Positions 48,415 through 55,421 of a DNA stretch of 64,000 nucleotides are shown here, in pieces. Position numbers and translations under genes: made by a program. Origin of the DNA: Orlajensenia leifsoniae (lineage in GTDB: Bacteria > Actinomycetota > Actinomycetes > Actinomycetales > Microbacteriaceae); contig NZ_SPQZ01000003.1 of the NCBI RefSeq assembly GCF_004570845.1, positions 248,001-312,000 on the forward strand, in the 5' to 3' direction. Each line of letters begins with the position of its first letter. Positions within the stretch are counted from its first letter, which is position 1. The notes below the pieces were generated by a model that searched no databases, was not told the DNA's origin, and worked only from the letters and a program-made list of their open reading frames with translations.

Positions 48415-50487
48415 TCACCAGGCCGACGGCGCCGGCGGCACCACCACGGGCGGGCGGTCGTCGCAGGTGATCGTGTTGGGCAGCTCCCACGGCGCCAGCC
48501 ACGGACCCGTCGTGCCGCCGCCGTCATTGCCGCCCAGGTCGACGAGCGAGAACTCCGACCCCGCCGGCGTGAAGTTGAACGAACCGCAGTTGTTCACGCC
48601 CACCGCCCCGACGTTGCGGGCGTCGACGTTCTCGAACGTCGCCGACCCCATCGCCCGGGCACTCAGCACGGAGGTTCCGGTGCCGTCGACCCTGATATCG
48701 GCGAAGTGCAGGTTCGTGACCGAGTAGAGGTCCTTCACCGGCCAGTCGGCCACGACCATGATCGCGTTGTAGGTGTTGTCGAGGAAGTGATCGCCCACCA
48801 CCTGGATGTCGGCGTCGATGTTTTTCTCCAACGCGTAGATCCAGATGGCGCCGAGCCCGATGTTCCAGTTGAGCTCGTACGTGCCCGCGCGCACCGTGGT
48901 GTTGTCGGTGATCCACAGGTGACCCGTGAACGCCTCGGCCCCGAACCGCGACCCGATCTGGATGGCGCTGCCCTCGCGGATCGGATCGGCGATCAGGTTG
49001 TTCGACACCGTGTTGTCGGTTCCGCCGTAGATGGCGATGCCGTTGGCGAGAGTCGGTGTTTGCACGGTGTTGTGGTCGAAGGTGTTGCCGGCGTTGCCCA
49101 CCTTCTCCGACCACATCGCCAGGCCGTCGTCGCCGGTGTTGCGCACGAAGTTGTTCGCGACGGTCGAGTTCGTGACGCCGGTGTGGAAGTTCAGTCCATC
49201 GGCGATCTGGTCGACGATCACGTTGTCGGTGATCGACACGTTGTTCATCGGACCGTCGAGCCAGATGCCCACCTTGGTGTGCTGGATGTACAGGCCATCG
49301 ATCGACGAATCGCTGAGCGCGCCGCCGATGCCGTTCACCTGGTCGGTGTCGATGCGCTCGCGCACGTCGCCCTGGATGGCGAAGCCCGACAGGTGCACGT
49401 TGCGGCTGCCTCCGACCGAGGCATCCTTCCCGTAGAAGCCGACCCCGGTGTGCACCGATCCGTCGGGCGTCGGCGTCGACAACGCCACCTCCTTTCCGCG
49501 GATCGTCGTGTACCAGTTGCCGGCGCCCTCGATGGTCACGTCGTCGACGATGATGTGGCGGTTCACCTGGTAGACCCCCGGCGGCACGTAGACCTTCAGC
49601 CGGTGCTTCTTCGCGAACGCGATGGCCTTGTCGAAGGCCGCCGCCGAGTCCTTCTTGCCGAGAGGGTCTGCGCCGAACAGCAGCACATTGGCCGCCACGA
49701 GTCGCACGTGCGGAAGGCCGACCTTCTCGCTGTCGAGCAGGTCGATCACGGTGACGGATGCCGCACTCCCAGCGGGCGCCGTGAGCCGCACGACGTCACC
49801 CGCCTTCCAGGTCTTGCCGAGGAGCAGCCGCTGCTCGTCGAAGAAGTGCATGGGACGGAAGGGCGTGGAGATGGTCGGCGTCGGCGTCGTCGCCGATGGA
49901 ACGCAGGCGCACTCGGTGATCCACCAGTCGGGATGCAGCAGACCCGCCTGCGGGTCGTTCGTGAACGGGTACTGGTTGTACAGCCAGGAGTACTGCGAGG
50001 TGAGCGTCATGGTGCGTTTGGCGCCGCCGTTCACCGTGACGGCGAGCGGTGCCGTGATGCCACCGCCGGTGGCCGAGTCGGGGAGGCTGTAGCGCACGGT
50101 GATGGCATTCGCGGCCTTCGGCAGCGTGAACTCCACGTACTGGCCCGGCGTCAAGGACACCGCGCTGCGGCCCGACGCCTCGGCTGCCAGAGTGTAGGCG
50201 GTGCGATCGGCCGCCACGAGCGACCCCGTGGTGGTGGCGTTCTCCGCCTCCTGCTCGCTGAAGGCGACGGCGGCGCCCCGGCCGGCGACCAGGGACGGAT
50301 CGAGCGCCGCACGAGTGACGACGGGCGGCGGGGCGGATGCCGCTCCGCCGACAGCCGCCGTCGCCGACCCTGCGCCGGCCACCGTCAGTGCCGCCGTCGT
50401 CATGAGCGCGACGATCATCGAGACCGCCACCCGCCCCGGCGGCCGTCCTGCGGCCGTGCTCGCTGAGGTTGATCCGTTCCGTGTCAT
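48415..50487 (-). CDS. Secreted beta-helix glycosyl hydrolase with N-terminal CBM35-like domain (GH87/mycodextranase-like)
   Basis: A 690-residue exported protein. A signal peptide lies at about residues 20-46 (AVSMIVALMTTAALTVAGAGSATAA). A carbohydrate-binding module follows, with AAVAFSEQEAENATTTGSLV and ATGGGITAPLAV. Residues 260-600 form a right-handed parallel beta-helix (VYVPPGVYQVNRHIIVDDVTIEGAGNW, SSIDGLYIQHTKVGIWLDGPMNNVSITDNVI, FVRNTGDDGLAMWSEKV). The GDDGLAMW acidic pair fits the GH87 alpha-1,3-glucanase type, where adjacent Asp residues catalyse. Substrate is probably an alpha-glucan, inferred only. Confidence 0.78.
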   Translation of the reverse strand: MTRNGSTSASTAAGRPPGRVAVSMIVALMTTAALTVAGAGSATAAVGGAASAPPPVVTRAALDPSLVAGRGAAVAFSEQEAENATTTGSLVAADRTAYTLAAEASGRSAVSLTPGQYVEFTLPKAANAITVRYSLPDSATGGGITAPLAVTVNGGAKRTMTLTSQYSWLYNQYPFTNDPQAGLLHPDWWITECACVPSATTPTPTISTPFRPMHFFDEQRLLLGKTWKAGDVVRLTAPAGSAASVTVIDLLDSEKVGLPHVRLVAANVLLFGADPLGKKDSAAAFDKAIAFAKKHRLKVYVPPGVYQVNRHIIVDDVTIEGAGNWYTTIRGKEVALSTPTPDGSVHTGVGFYGKDASVGGSRNVHLSGFAIQGDVRERIDTDQVNGIGGALSDSSIDGLYIQHTKVGIWLDGPMNNVSITDNVIVDQIADGLNFHTGVTNSTVANNFVRNTGDDGLAMWSEKVGNAGNTFDHNTVQTPTLANGIAIYGGTDNTVSNNLIADPIREGSAIQIGSRFGAEAFTGHLWITDNTTVRAGTYELNWNIGLGAIWIYALEKNIDADIQVVGDHFLDNTYNAIMVVADWPVKDLYSVTNLHFADIRVDGTGTSVLSARAMGSATFENVDARNVGAVGVNNCGSFNFTPAGSEFSLVDLGGNDGGGTTGPWLAPWELPNTITCDDRPPVVVPPAPSAW

Positions 50488-50779
50488 CGTCGACTCGTCT
50501 CTAGAAGTGGTGCGCTGCGGTGGGCACCGGCGTGCTGGTGGCACGCGGTCATGAGGCCGACCCTACGAGTGCGGCATCCGACATACAAGAGTTTGTGAGG
50601 AAATGTCACCTGTCTGGTGAGTTCTTGCGCGATCGCACGTATGCGCTTGCAGCGAGCGCCGCAAGCCATCGCGCAAGAGCCCACAACGGCATTGCCCTGC
50701 GACACGGGAAGGCGGATAGTGGAGGCCACCGGCACGGCCGGTCTCGCGTCGGCCGCCGATCCCCTCCCGGGAGGCCAGA
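50488..50779. other. Intergenic region between beta-helix and lipoprotein genes (292 bp)
   Basis: AT-richer around 50575-50635, with the dyad TCACC-TGTCT-GGTGA at 50606-50620 in the expected promoter zone of the secreted hydrolase. No gene was seen. Confidence 0.5.
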
Positions 50780-51526
50780 ATGCGCGTCAGCACAGTGCGT
50801 GCCCTCGCCGTCGCGGCGTTGACCATCGCCGTCGTCGCCGGATGCGCCCCGACCAACCAGGATGCCGAGCCCCCGTCGGCGACGATCGCCACCGTCGAAC
50901 CGACTACGGCCACGACGGGCCCGCCTCCCGACGACGGGGGCGACGACGGCGTGGCCATCGAGTTGGCGCAGCTCCCGATCGGAGGTGTACCGACACCGGA
51001 TCCGGCCGATCCGGCCCGGCAATGCATCGACGTCAGTTGGATCGCACAGAATGCAGACGGCATCCCGGAGGGCATCGCCATCAGCGTGACCGGCGCCTCC
51101 TTCATCCCACCCATCTTCGACGTCGTCGACGGATGCGCCGGCGGCGCGCCGCCGTGTCTCGGCTACACCTTCGACGCCACCGCGCAGAACTGCGTGCTCG
51201 CCGTCGTCGCCAACGGAGCGGTCTTCGATCCCCAGGCCCCCGACCGCCCGAGGGTGAGCCTTGCCGGATCGGCCGAGTGCGACCACCCCGACTCCGAGGA
51301 GTGCTCCGCCTTCGTCGCGGGCGTGCAGGCGGATCCGAACGTCGCGATCTCGCTCGACTTCCCGCCCCAGGGCGGAACTCCCGACGGCGACACCACACCC
51401 GGCGACACGACGACCGACGACGAGACGCCCGCCGACGACGGCACCCAGACCGACGATGGCACCGATGATGGGAACCCGACCGACGTCGAGACCCCGTCCG
51501 ACGACGACACCGGCACGGGCGACTGA
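50780..51526 (+). CDS. Lipoprotein of unknown function with acidic repeat tail
   Basis: A 248-residue lipoprotein. Signal peptide MRVSTVRALAVAALTIAVVAGC ends in lipobox VVAGC (Cys22). A Thr/Pro/Asp-rich spacer follows, then a Cys-containing core (CIDVSWIAQNADGIPEGIAISVTG, CAGGAPPCLGYTF, CDHPDSEECSAF), then a Thr/Asp repeat tail (GDTTPGDTTTDDETPADDGT). No homology is recognised; Cys pairing suggests disulfides outside the membrane. GGGAGG lies 5 nt before the ATG. Its stop overlaps the next start (TGATG). Confidence 0.85.
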   Translation: MRVSTVRALAVAALTIAVVAGCAPTNQDAEPPSATIATVEPTTATTGPPPDDGGDDGVAIELAQLPIGGVPTPDPADPARQCIDVSWIAQNADGIPEGIAISVTGASFIPPIFDVVDGCAGGAPPCLGYTFDATAQNCVLAVVANGAVFDPQAPDRPRVSLAGSAECDHPDSEECSAFVAGVQADPNVAISLDFPPQGGTPDGDTTPGDTTTDDETPADDGTQTDDGTDDGNPTDVETPSDDDTGTGD

Positions 51527-52461
51527 TGGCGGCACAGTCGACCCCACCCGACGAGACACCATCCGACGCGACACCATCCGACGCGTCGTCCGGCGCGGCA
51601 CCCGACGCGTCGCCTGACCAACCCGAGGGCGCACGTTTCGAGCGCTGGATCGGATTCCTCGGCAATGTCATCGCTCCGGCCACCCTCATCGGAGCCCTGC
51701 TGTTCTACTTCGGCTACGTCTCCTCGCGAGCGCAGTACGACTACTTCGGCGTCGACGTCGACGTCATCGGGCTGGGCACCCAGGACTACGTGATGCGCAG
51801 CCCGCAGCCTCTCCTCGTGCCCCTGCTCGTGTTCGTCCTGCTCGGCGCCGGCCTCGTCGCAGTGCACGCCGCTGTCGTGCGCCGCCGCGATCGCCCCGGA
51901 TTCGGGCGACGGATGCGGCGAGTCGCCGTGGCCGGCCTGATCGTGCTGGCCGTCGGGGTGTTGCTGTTGCTGCTCTACCCTCTCGCCGGAGGCTGGCCCT
52001 ACTACCCGCTCGTGACGCCTCTCGTGATCGCTGTGGGCGCTGGCAGCGCCGCCTACGCACTCGCAGCGGTGCGGCCGCGCCCGCGGCTGGCCCTCATCGT
52101 CCTGCTCTGGCTCGCCGTCGCCGCTGCTCTGTTCTGGGCCACGGCCACCATCGCCCAATGGTCGGGCCGCGGGATCGCCCAGGCACAGGCACGGGACCTC
52201 GGACGCCTGCCGAGCGTCATCATCGACACGCAGCAGCGTCTCTTCCTGGCGACGGAGGCCGGGGTCGACGAACTCGAGCTGCCCGAGTCCGCCGAGGAGA
52301 AGTTCCGCTACCGCTACTGGGGGCTTCGGCTGCTCATCGTCGGCGACGACAGGATGTTCCTCGTGCCCGACGAGTGGAGCAATCGCGACACCACGCTGGT
52401 GGTTCCGCTCGACGGATCGTCGAGGGTGCAGTTCCAGTTCCGCAACGACGCACCCCGGTGA
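51526..52461 (+). CDS. Four-helix membrane protein of unknown function, partner of the lipoprotein
   Basis: A 311-residue protein. The N-terminal 45 residues are Pro/Asp/Ser repeats (PDETPSDATPSDASSG), then four hydrophobic helices (GNVIAPATLIGALLFYFGYV, LLVPLLVFVLLGAGLVAVHAAV, VAVAGLIVLAVGVLLLLL, ALIVLLWLAVAAALFWATAT). The C-terminal extracytoplasmic domain of about 100 residues has PSVIIDTQQRLFLATEAGVDELELP. It resembles unassigned actinobacterial membrane proteins beginning YFGYVSSRAQYDYFGVDVDVIGL. Translationally coupled to the lipoprotein gene by a one-base overlap, so the two probably function together. Confidence 0.85.
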   Translation: MAAQSTPPDETPSDATPSDASSGAAPDASPDQPEGARFERWIGFLGNVIAPATLIGALLFYFGYVSSRAQYDYFGVDVDVIGLGTQDYVMRSPQPLLVPLLVFVLLGAGLVAVHAAVVRRRDRPGFGRRMRRVAVAGLIVLAVGVLLLLLYPLAGGWPYYPLVTPLVIAVGAGSAAYALAAVRPRPRLALIVLLWLAVAAALFWATATIAQWSGRGIAQAQARDLGRLPSVIIDTQQRLFLATEAGVDELELPESAEEKFRYRYWGLRLLIVGDDRMFLVPDEWSNRDTTLVVPLDGSSRVQFQFRNDAPR

Positions 52462-52479
52462 TGCGCGCGCAGACCGGAG

Positions 52480-52485
52480 TAGCGT
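52480..52485 (+). promoter_or_regulatory. -10 element TAGCGT of leaderless small-protein gene
   Basis: TAGCGT, 6 nt (GGCGCC), ATG 52492. Confidence 0.6.
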
Positions 52486-52491
52486 GGCGCC

Positions 52492-52656
52492 ATGACCGAC
52501 ACCAACATCCCCGACAACACCAGCCCCGACGACCGCGACTTCGCCGATGACCCCGAGGTGCAGGCGAAGCTGCGCAAGGAGAACGACAAGGACCTCGGCG
52601 TCGACCCGTTCTTCGAGGGCGCGAACATCACCGAGAGCGACGGGCCGGTCCTCTAG
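52492..52656 (+). CDS. Small acidic protein (54 residues), leaderless
   Basis: ATG 52492 opens a 54-codon frame: [45 protein letters not shown] and ITESDGPVL. It is acidic, without Cys or membrane segment, with a short amphipathic stretch [13 protein letters not shown]. The start sits 6 nt after a -10 element. The frame has normal high-GC third positions. Function unknown. A 59-bp inverted-repeat element lies 45 nt after the stop. Confidence 0.72.
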   Translation: MTDTNIPDNTSPDDRDFADDPEVQAKLRKENDKDLGVDPFFEGANITESDGPVL

Positions 52657-52700
52657 TCCGGCGCCCTCTCCGCGCCCAGCCCGCGCCTGCGGGTCGGCTC

Positions 52701-52759
52701 ACGCCATCTCCGGGGGTTCCGCGCCACCTGATCTGGCGCGCACACCCACGAAATGGCGC
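52701..52759. repeat. 59-bp inverted-repeat element, copy 2
   Basis: Aligns without gaps to the element at 21157-21215 (about 43 of 59 identical). It keeps an inner hairpin GCGCCA-CCTGATC-TGGCGC (52721-52739) and outer arms ACGCCAT.../...ATGGCGC. Confidence 0.75.
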
Positions 52760-52865
52760 GCGGCACCCCGAGCGGCATCCGCTCGGTCAACGGGTGCTCG
52801 GCTTGCATCCGTTCGCCCCGCTACTCTCGATGTGGCCGATCGGCGGCCGCGATCGGGAGGCGAAC

Positions 52866-53738
52866 ATGGCCGAGCACGTCTTCATCTCAGGACCGGCATC
52901 CTGGAACCGCCTGGTCTACCTCGACCACCTGCCGGAGCCTGTTCCGCACATGCAGTTCGCCACCGAGGAGTACGAGACCCTCGGCGGCACCTCGGCCGGC
53001 AAGGCGCTCGGGCTGGTCGGGCTCGGCCGCGACGTGGTGCTGCACACCCTCCTCGGCACCGACCCCGACGGCGTGCGGGTGCGTCGCGTGCTCACCGAGA
53101 GCGGCATCCGTCTGCTCGCCCCCGAGTCCGACGCCACCGAGCGCCACGTCAACCTCATGACCCGCTCCGGCGAGCGCGTCTCGCTCTACCTGTCGTCGCC
53201 CACCTCGCCAGGCGCGACAGCCGACGACGAGCTGACGACCGCGATGACGGATGCGGCAGTCCTCGTGCTCGACCTCTCGGTGCGCAGCCGCGACCTGCTG
53301 CCGGCGGCCCGGGCCACCGGCGTTCCGATCTGGACCGACCTGCACGACTACGACGGCGACAGCGAGTTCCACCGCCCGTTCCTCGAGGCCGCCGACGCCG
53401 TCTTCCTCAACGCCGATCGCCTTCCGGGCGACCCGTGGGACTTCCTCGAGGCGACCGTCGCCGCAGGGACGAGCCTCGCGGTCTGCACGCTGGGAGCACG
53501 AGGCGCGATCGCGGTGTCGTCATCCGACCGAGGGATGCAGCGCCACGAGGTCGCCGCCGTTCCCGTGGTCGTGCGCGACACGAACGGAGCGGGCGACGCC
53601 TTCATGTCGGCCGTGCTCGACGCCAGCCTGGCCGGTGCCGACGTCGACTCCGCCCTCCGCGCCGGGGCCGCGCACGCCGCCACGGTACTCACGACCAAGC
53701 ACCTGCATCCGTCGCTCGACGCCCTGCTCGGAGCCTGA
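52866..53738 (+). CDS. PfkB-family carbohydrate kinase
   Basis: A 290-residue ribokinase-like kinase. TLGGTSAGKALGLVGLGRDVVLHTLLGTDPDG is the N-terminal PfkB box, and VVRDTNGAGDAFMSAVLDASL is the C-terminal box with catalytic Asp in GAGD. The lid is short. Phosphorylates a sugar, nucleoside or similar alcohol; substrate unknown. A GGGAGG SD lies 5 nt before ATG 52866. The SRPBCC gene follows 6 nt after the stop. Confidence 0.92.
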   Translation: MAEHVFISGPASWNRLVYLDHLPEPVPHMQFATEEYETLGGTSAGKALGLVGLGRDVVLHTLLGTDPDGVRVRRVLTESGIRLLAPESDATERHVNLMTRSGERVSLYLSSPTSPGATADDELTTAMTDAAVLVLDLSVRSRDLLPAARATGVPIWTDLHDYDGDSEFHRPFLEAADAVFLNADRLPGDPWDFLEATVAAGTSLAVCTLGARGAIAVSSSDRGMQRHEVAAVPVVVRDTNGAGDAFMSAVLDASLAGADVDSALRAGAAHAATVLTTKHLHPSLDALLGA

Positions 53739-53743
53739 CACCG

Positions 53744-54238
53744 GTGCCCAGCCGAATCCTCACGCACTCGTTCTCCGTCGACGCGGCTCCGGCCGTCGTG
53801 GCCGCGCATCTCGCCGATCCGCACAGCTACCTCGGCCTGTCTCCCCTCATCGTCGCCGTGCGCGAGGTGCACTCGGTCGACGGGCGGCCCGGCGTCACGG
53901 GCTACACGGCGGTCGAGCGGTTCTCCGCACTCGGTCTGCACTACGACAACCTCATCGCCGTGACCCTCGCCGCCGACGAGTCCGACGAACGGCGTCAGGT
54001 CGTGGGTGGCAACGTCGTGAGCCCCGGCGGGGTGCGGCTGAGTTATCGGTACACGATCGAGCCGGCCGCATCGGACACCAGGGCTTCGAGCGCGGCGGTG
54101 ACGGATGCCGCAGCGCGCGTCACCGACACCATCACCGTGCACGCGCCCTTCGGCCTGCTGCGCTTCGCCTGCGGCCAGGCGCGTTCGGTGCAGCTCAGTC
54201 GCGCGCTGATCCTGGCGCAGCGCCTCGCGACGCGCTGA
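53744..54238 (+). CDS. SRPBCC/polyketide-cyclase-like lipid-binding protein
   Basis: A 164-residue START-like protein: ILTHSFSVDAAPAVVAAHLADPHSYLGLSPLIVAV, SAVERFSALGLHYDNLIAVTLA-type strand run and C-terminal helix LRFACGQARSVQLSRALILAQRL match the SRPBCC fold. It may bind a hydrophobic ligand; no function can be assigned. GTG 53744 is 6 nt behind the kinase stop with GGAG 10 nt upstream, inside the kinase's end, so it belongs to the kinase operon. Confidence 0.8.
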   Translation: MPSRILTHSFSVDAAPAVVAAHLADPHSYLGLSPLIVAVREVHSVDGRPGVTGYTAVERFSALGLHYDNLIAVTLAADESDERRQVVGGNVVSPGGVRLSYRYTIEPAASDTRASSAAVTDAAARVTDTITVHAPFGLLRFACGQARSVQLSRALILAQRLATR

Positions 54239-54280
54239 CCAGCTGACGAGCTGACGAGCGACACAGGCCCCGCCGCCGGC

Positions 54281-54658
54281 TCAGCCCTGCCGGGTGTGCC
54301 GATGCAACAGCGAGTCGACCTCGCTGTAGAAGCTGCCGACCGCGGGCACGTCGCCGCAGCCGATCCACACCATGAAGTGGGCGTGATCGAGCTCATCGAG
54401 GTCGAGCCACTCGGCGATCCATCCACGCAGCGACGCGAGCACCATCTCGCCCCGCGGCGGCAGGCCGGATGCCGCCCGCACCGAGGCATCGCGGGGCAGC
54501 CAGTTCACGGCAACGCCGGGCGGCACGACGAGGTGTTCGATCTGGATGGCCGCGCTGATCTCGACGAAGATCTGCCCGTAGGCGTCATCGGGAATGCGTG
54601 CGATCAGGCCGCGGATCGCCGGCAGATCGCGGGTGTCACCCGCGATCATCACATGCAC
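54281..54658 (-). CDS. Stand-alone siderophore-interacting protein C-terminal domain (SIP_C)
   Basis: A 125-residue protein equal to the C-terminal NAD(P)H-binding half of siderophore-interacting flavin reductases: MIAGDTRDLPAIRGLIARIPDDAYGQIFVEI, then VNWLPRD and the terminal HFMVWIGCGDVPAVGSFYSEVDSLL. The FAD-binding N-terminal half is absent, and no remnant is found upstream on any frame. An IdeR/DtxR iron box lies 46 nt before the start. Whether it still works as a reductase is unknown; it may partner with a separate flavoprotein such as the neighbouring FMN reductase. The start is ATG 54658, with ATG 54649 as alternative. Confidence 0.85.
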   Translation of the reverse strand: MHVMIAGDTRDLPAIRGLIARIPDDAYGQIFVEISAAIQIEHLVVPPGVAVNWLPRDASVRAASGLPPRGEMVLASLRGWIAEWLDLDELDHAHFMVWIGCGDVPAVGSFYSEVDSLLHRHTRQG

Positions 54659-54703
54659 GGGGTAGTCGGTGGAGTGGGGTGTGGAGGCGACCGGACACGT
54701 GAG

Positions 54704-54722
54704 TTAGCTTAGCCTTACCTAA
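54704..54722. promoter_or_regulatory. IdeR/DtxR iron box
   Basis: TTAGCTTAGCCTTACCTAA matches the 19-bp DtxR/IdeR consensus TTAGGTTAGGCTAACCTAA at 16 positions. It covers a minus-strand TAAGCT (-10) toward the SIP_C gene. Confidence 0.8.
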
Positions 54723-54810
54723 TCCAGCTGTCGAGGGTCGGATGACGTGCAACGCGCGGGTGTTCCGACGCGCGGGCATAGTGTCGAGGCATCCGTTGGA
54801 GGGGGAATCC

Positions 54811-55368
54811 ATGACCAGACTGATGATCATCGTCGGCAGTGTGCGGCCGGGCCGGGTGGGGTTGCCCATCGCCGAGTGGGTGCGCGATCAGGCGATCGAG
54901 CACGGCGGCTTCGACGTCGATTTCGTCGACCTGCTCGAACTCGGCCTGCCCTTCATGGACGAGCCGAACCACCCGCGCCTGAGGCAGTACACGAAGCCGC
55001 ACACGATCGCGTGGAGCGAGCGGGTGGACGCAGCGGATGCCTTCCTCTTCGTCACGCCGGAGTACAACTACAGCTCCTCCCCCGCGCTCAAGAACGCGAT
55101 CGACTTCCTCAACCAGGAGTGGTGGCGGAAACCCGTCGGGTTCGTGAGCTACGGCGGGGTCTCCTCAGGCACCCGTGGTGTAGTCGCCCTGCTTCCGGTG
55201 CTGGCCAGCCTCGGCATGATCCGTGTCGGCGCGAACGTCGAGTTGACCTTCGGCGGAAAGCAGGTCGTCGACGGCGTCTTCATCGCGCAGGAGAAGGAGT
55301 CGGCGATCATCCGCAAGGAGCTCGATGAGCTGCAGGCGCTGGCCGAGGGCCTCGCGCCGCTGCGCTGA
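54811..55368 (+). CDS. NADPH-dependent FMN reductase
   Basis: A 185-residue flavodoxin-like reductase. MIIVGSVRPGRVGLPIAEWV binds the FMN phosphate, and VTPEYNYSSSPALKNAIDFLNQEWWRKPVGFVSYGG holds the PEYN and SYGG family motifs. It reduces FMN or quinones, and could release iron from ferric chelates. It lies divergent from the iron-box-controlled SIP_C gene, so iron regulation is plausible but the iron box is 88 nt from its start and a separate -10 (CATAGT) is visible. GGAGG precedes the ATG. Confidence 0.92.
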   Translation: MTRLMIIVGSVRPGRVGLPIAEWVRDQAIEHGGFDVDFVDLLELGLPFMDEPNHPRLRQYTKPHTIAWSERVDAADAFLFVTPEYNYSSSPALKNAIDFLNQEWWRKPVGFVSYGGVSSGTRGVVALLPVLASLGMIRVGANVELTFGGKQVVDGVFIAQEKESAIIRKELDELQALAEGLAPLR

Positions 55369-55421
55369 GATCCGTTTCGTCATCGCTGTCACCTCCTGGC
55401 GGCATCGGTCTCGGAAATCGC

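Noticed and set aside
54659-54810. Frameshifted FAD-binding half of a full siderophore-interacting protein upstream of the SIP_C gene
   Set aside because: The space holds only the iron box and the divergent gene's leader; no FAD-domain residues in any frame.
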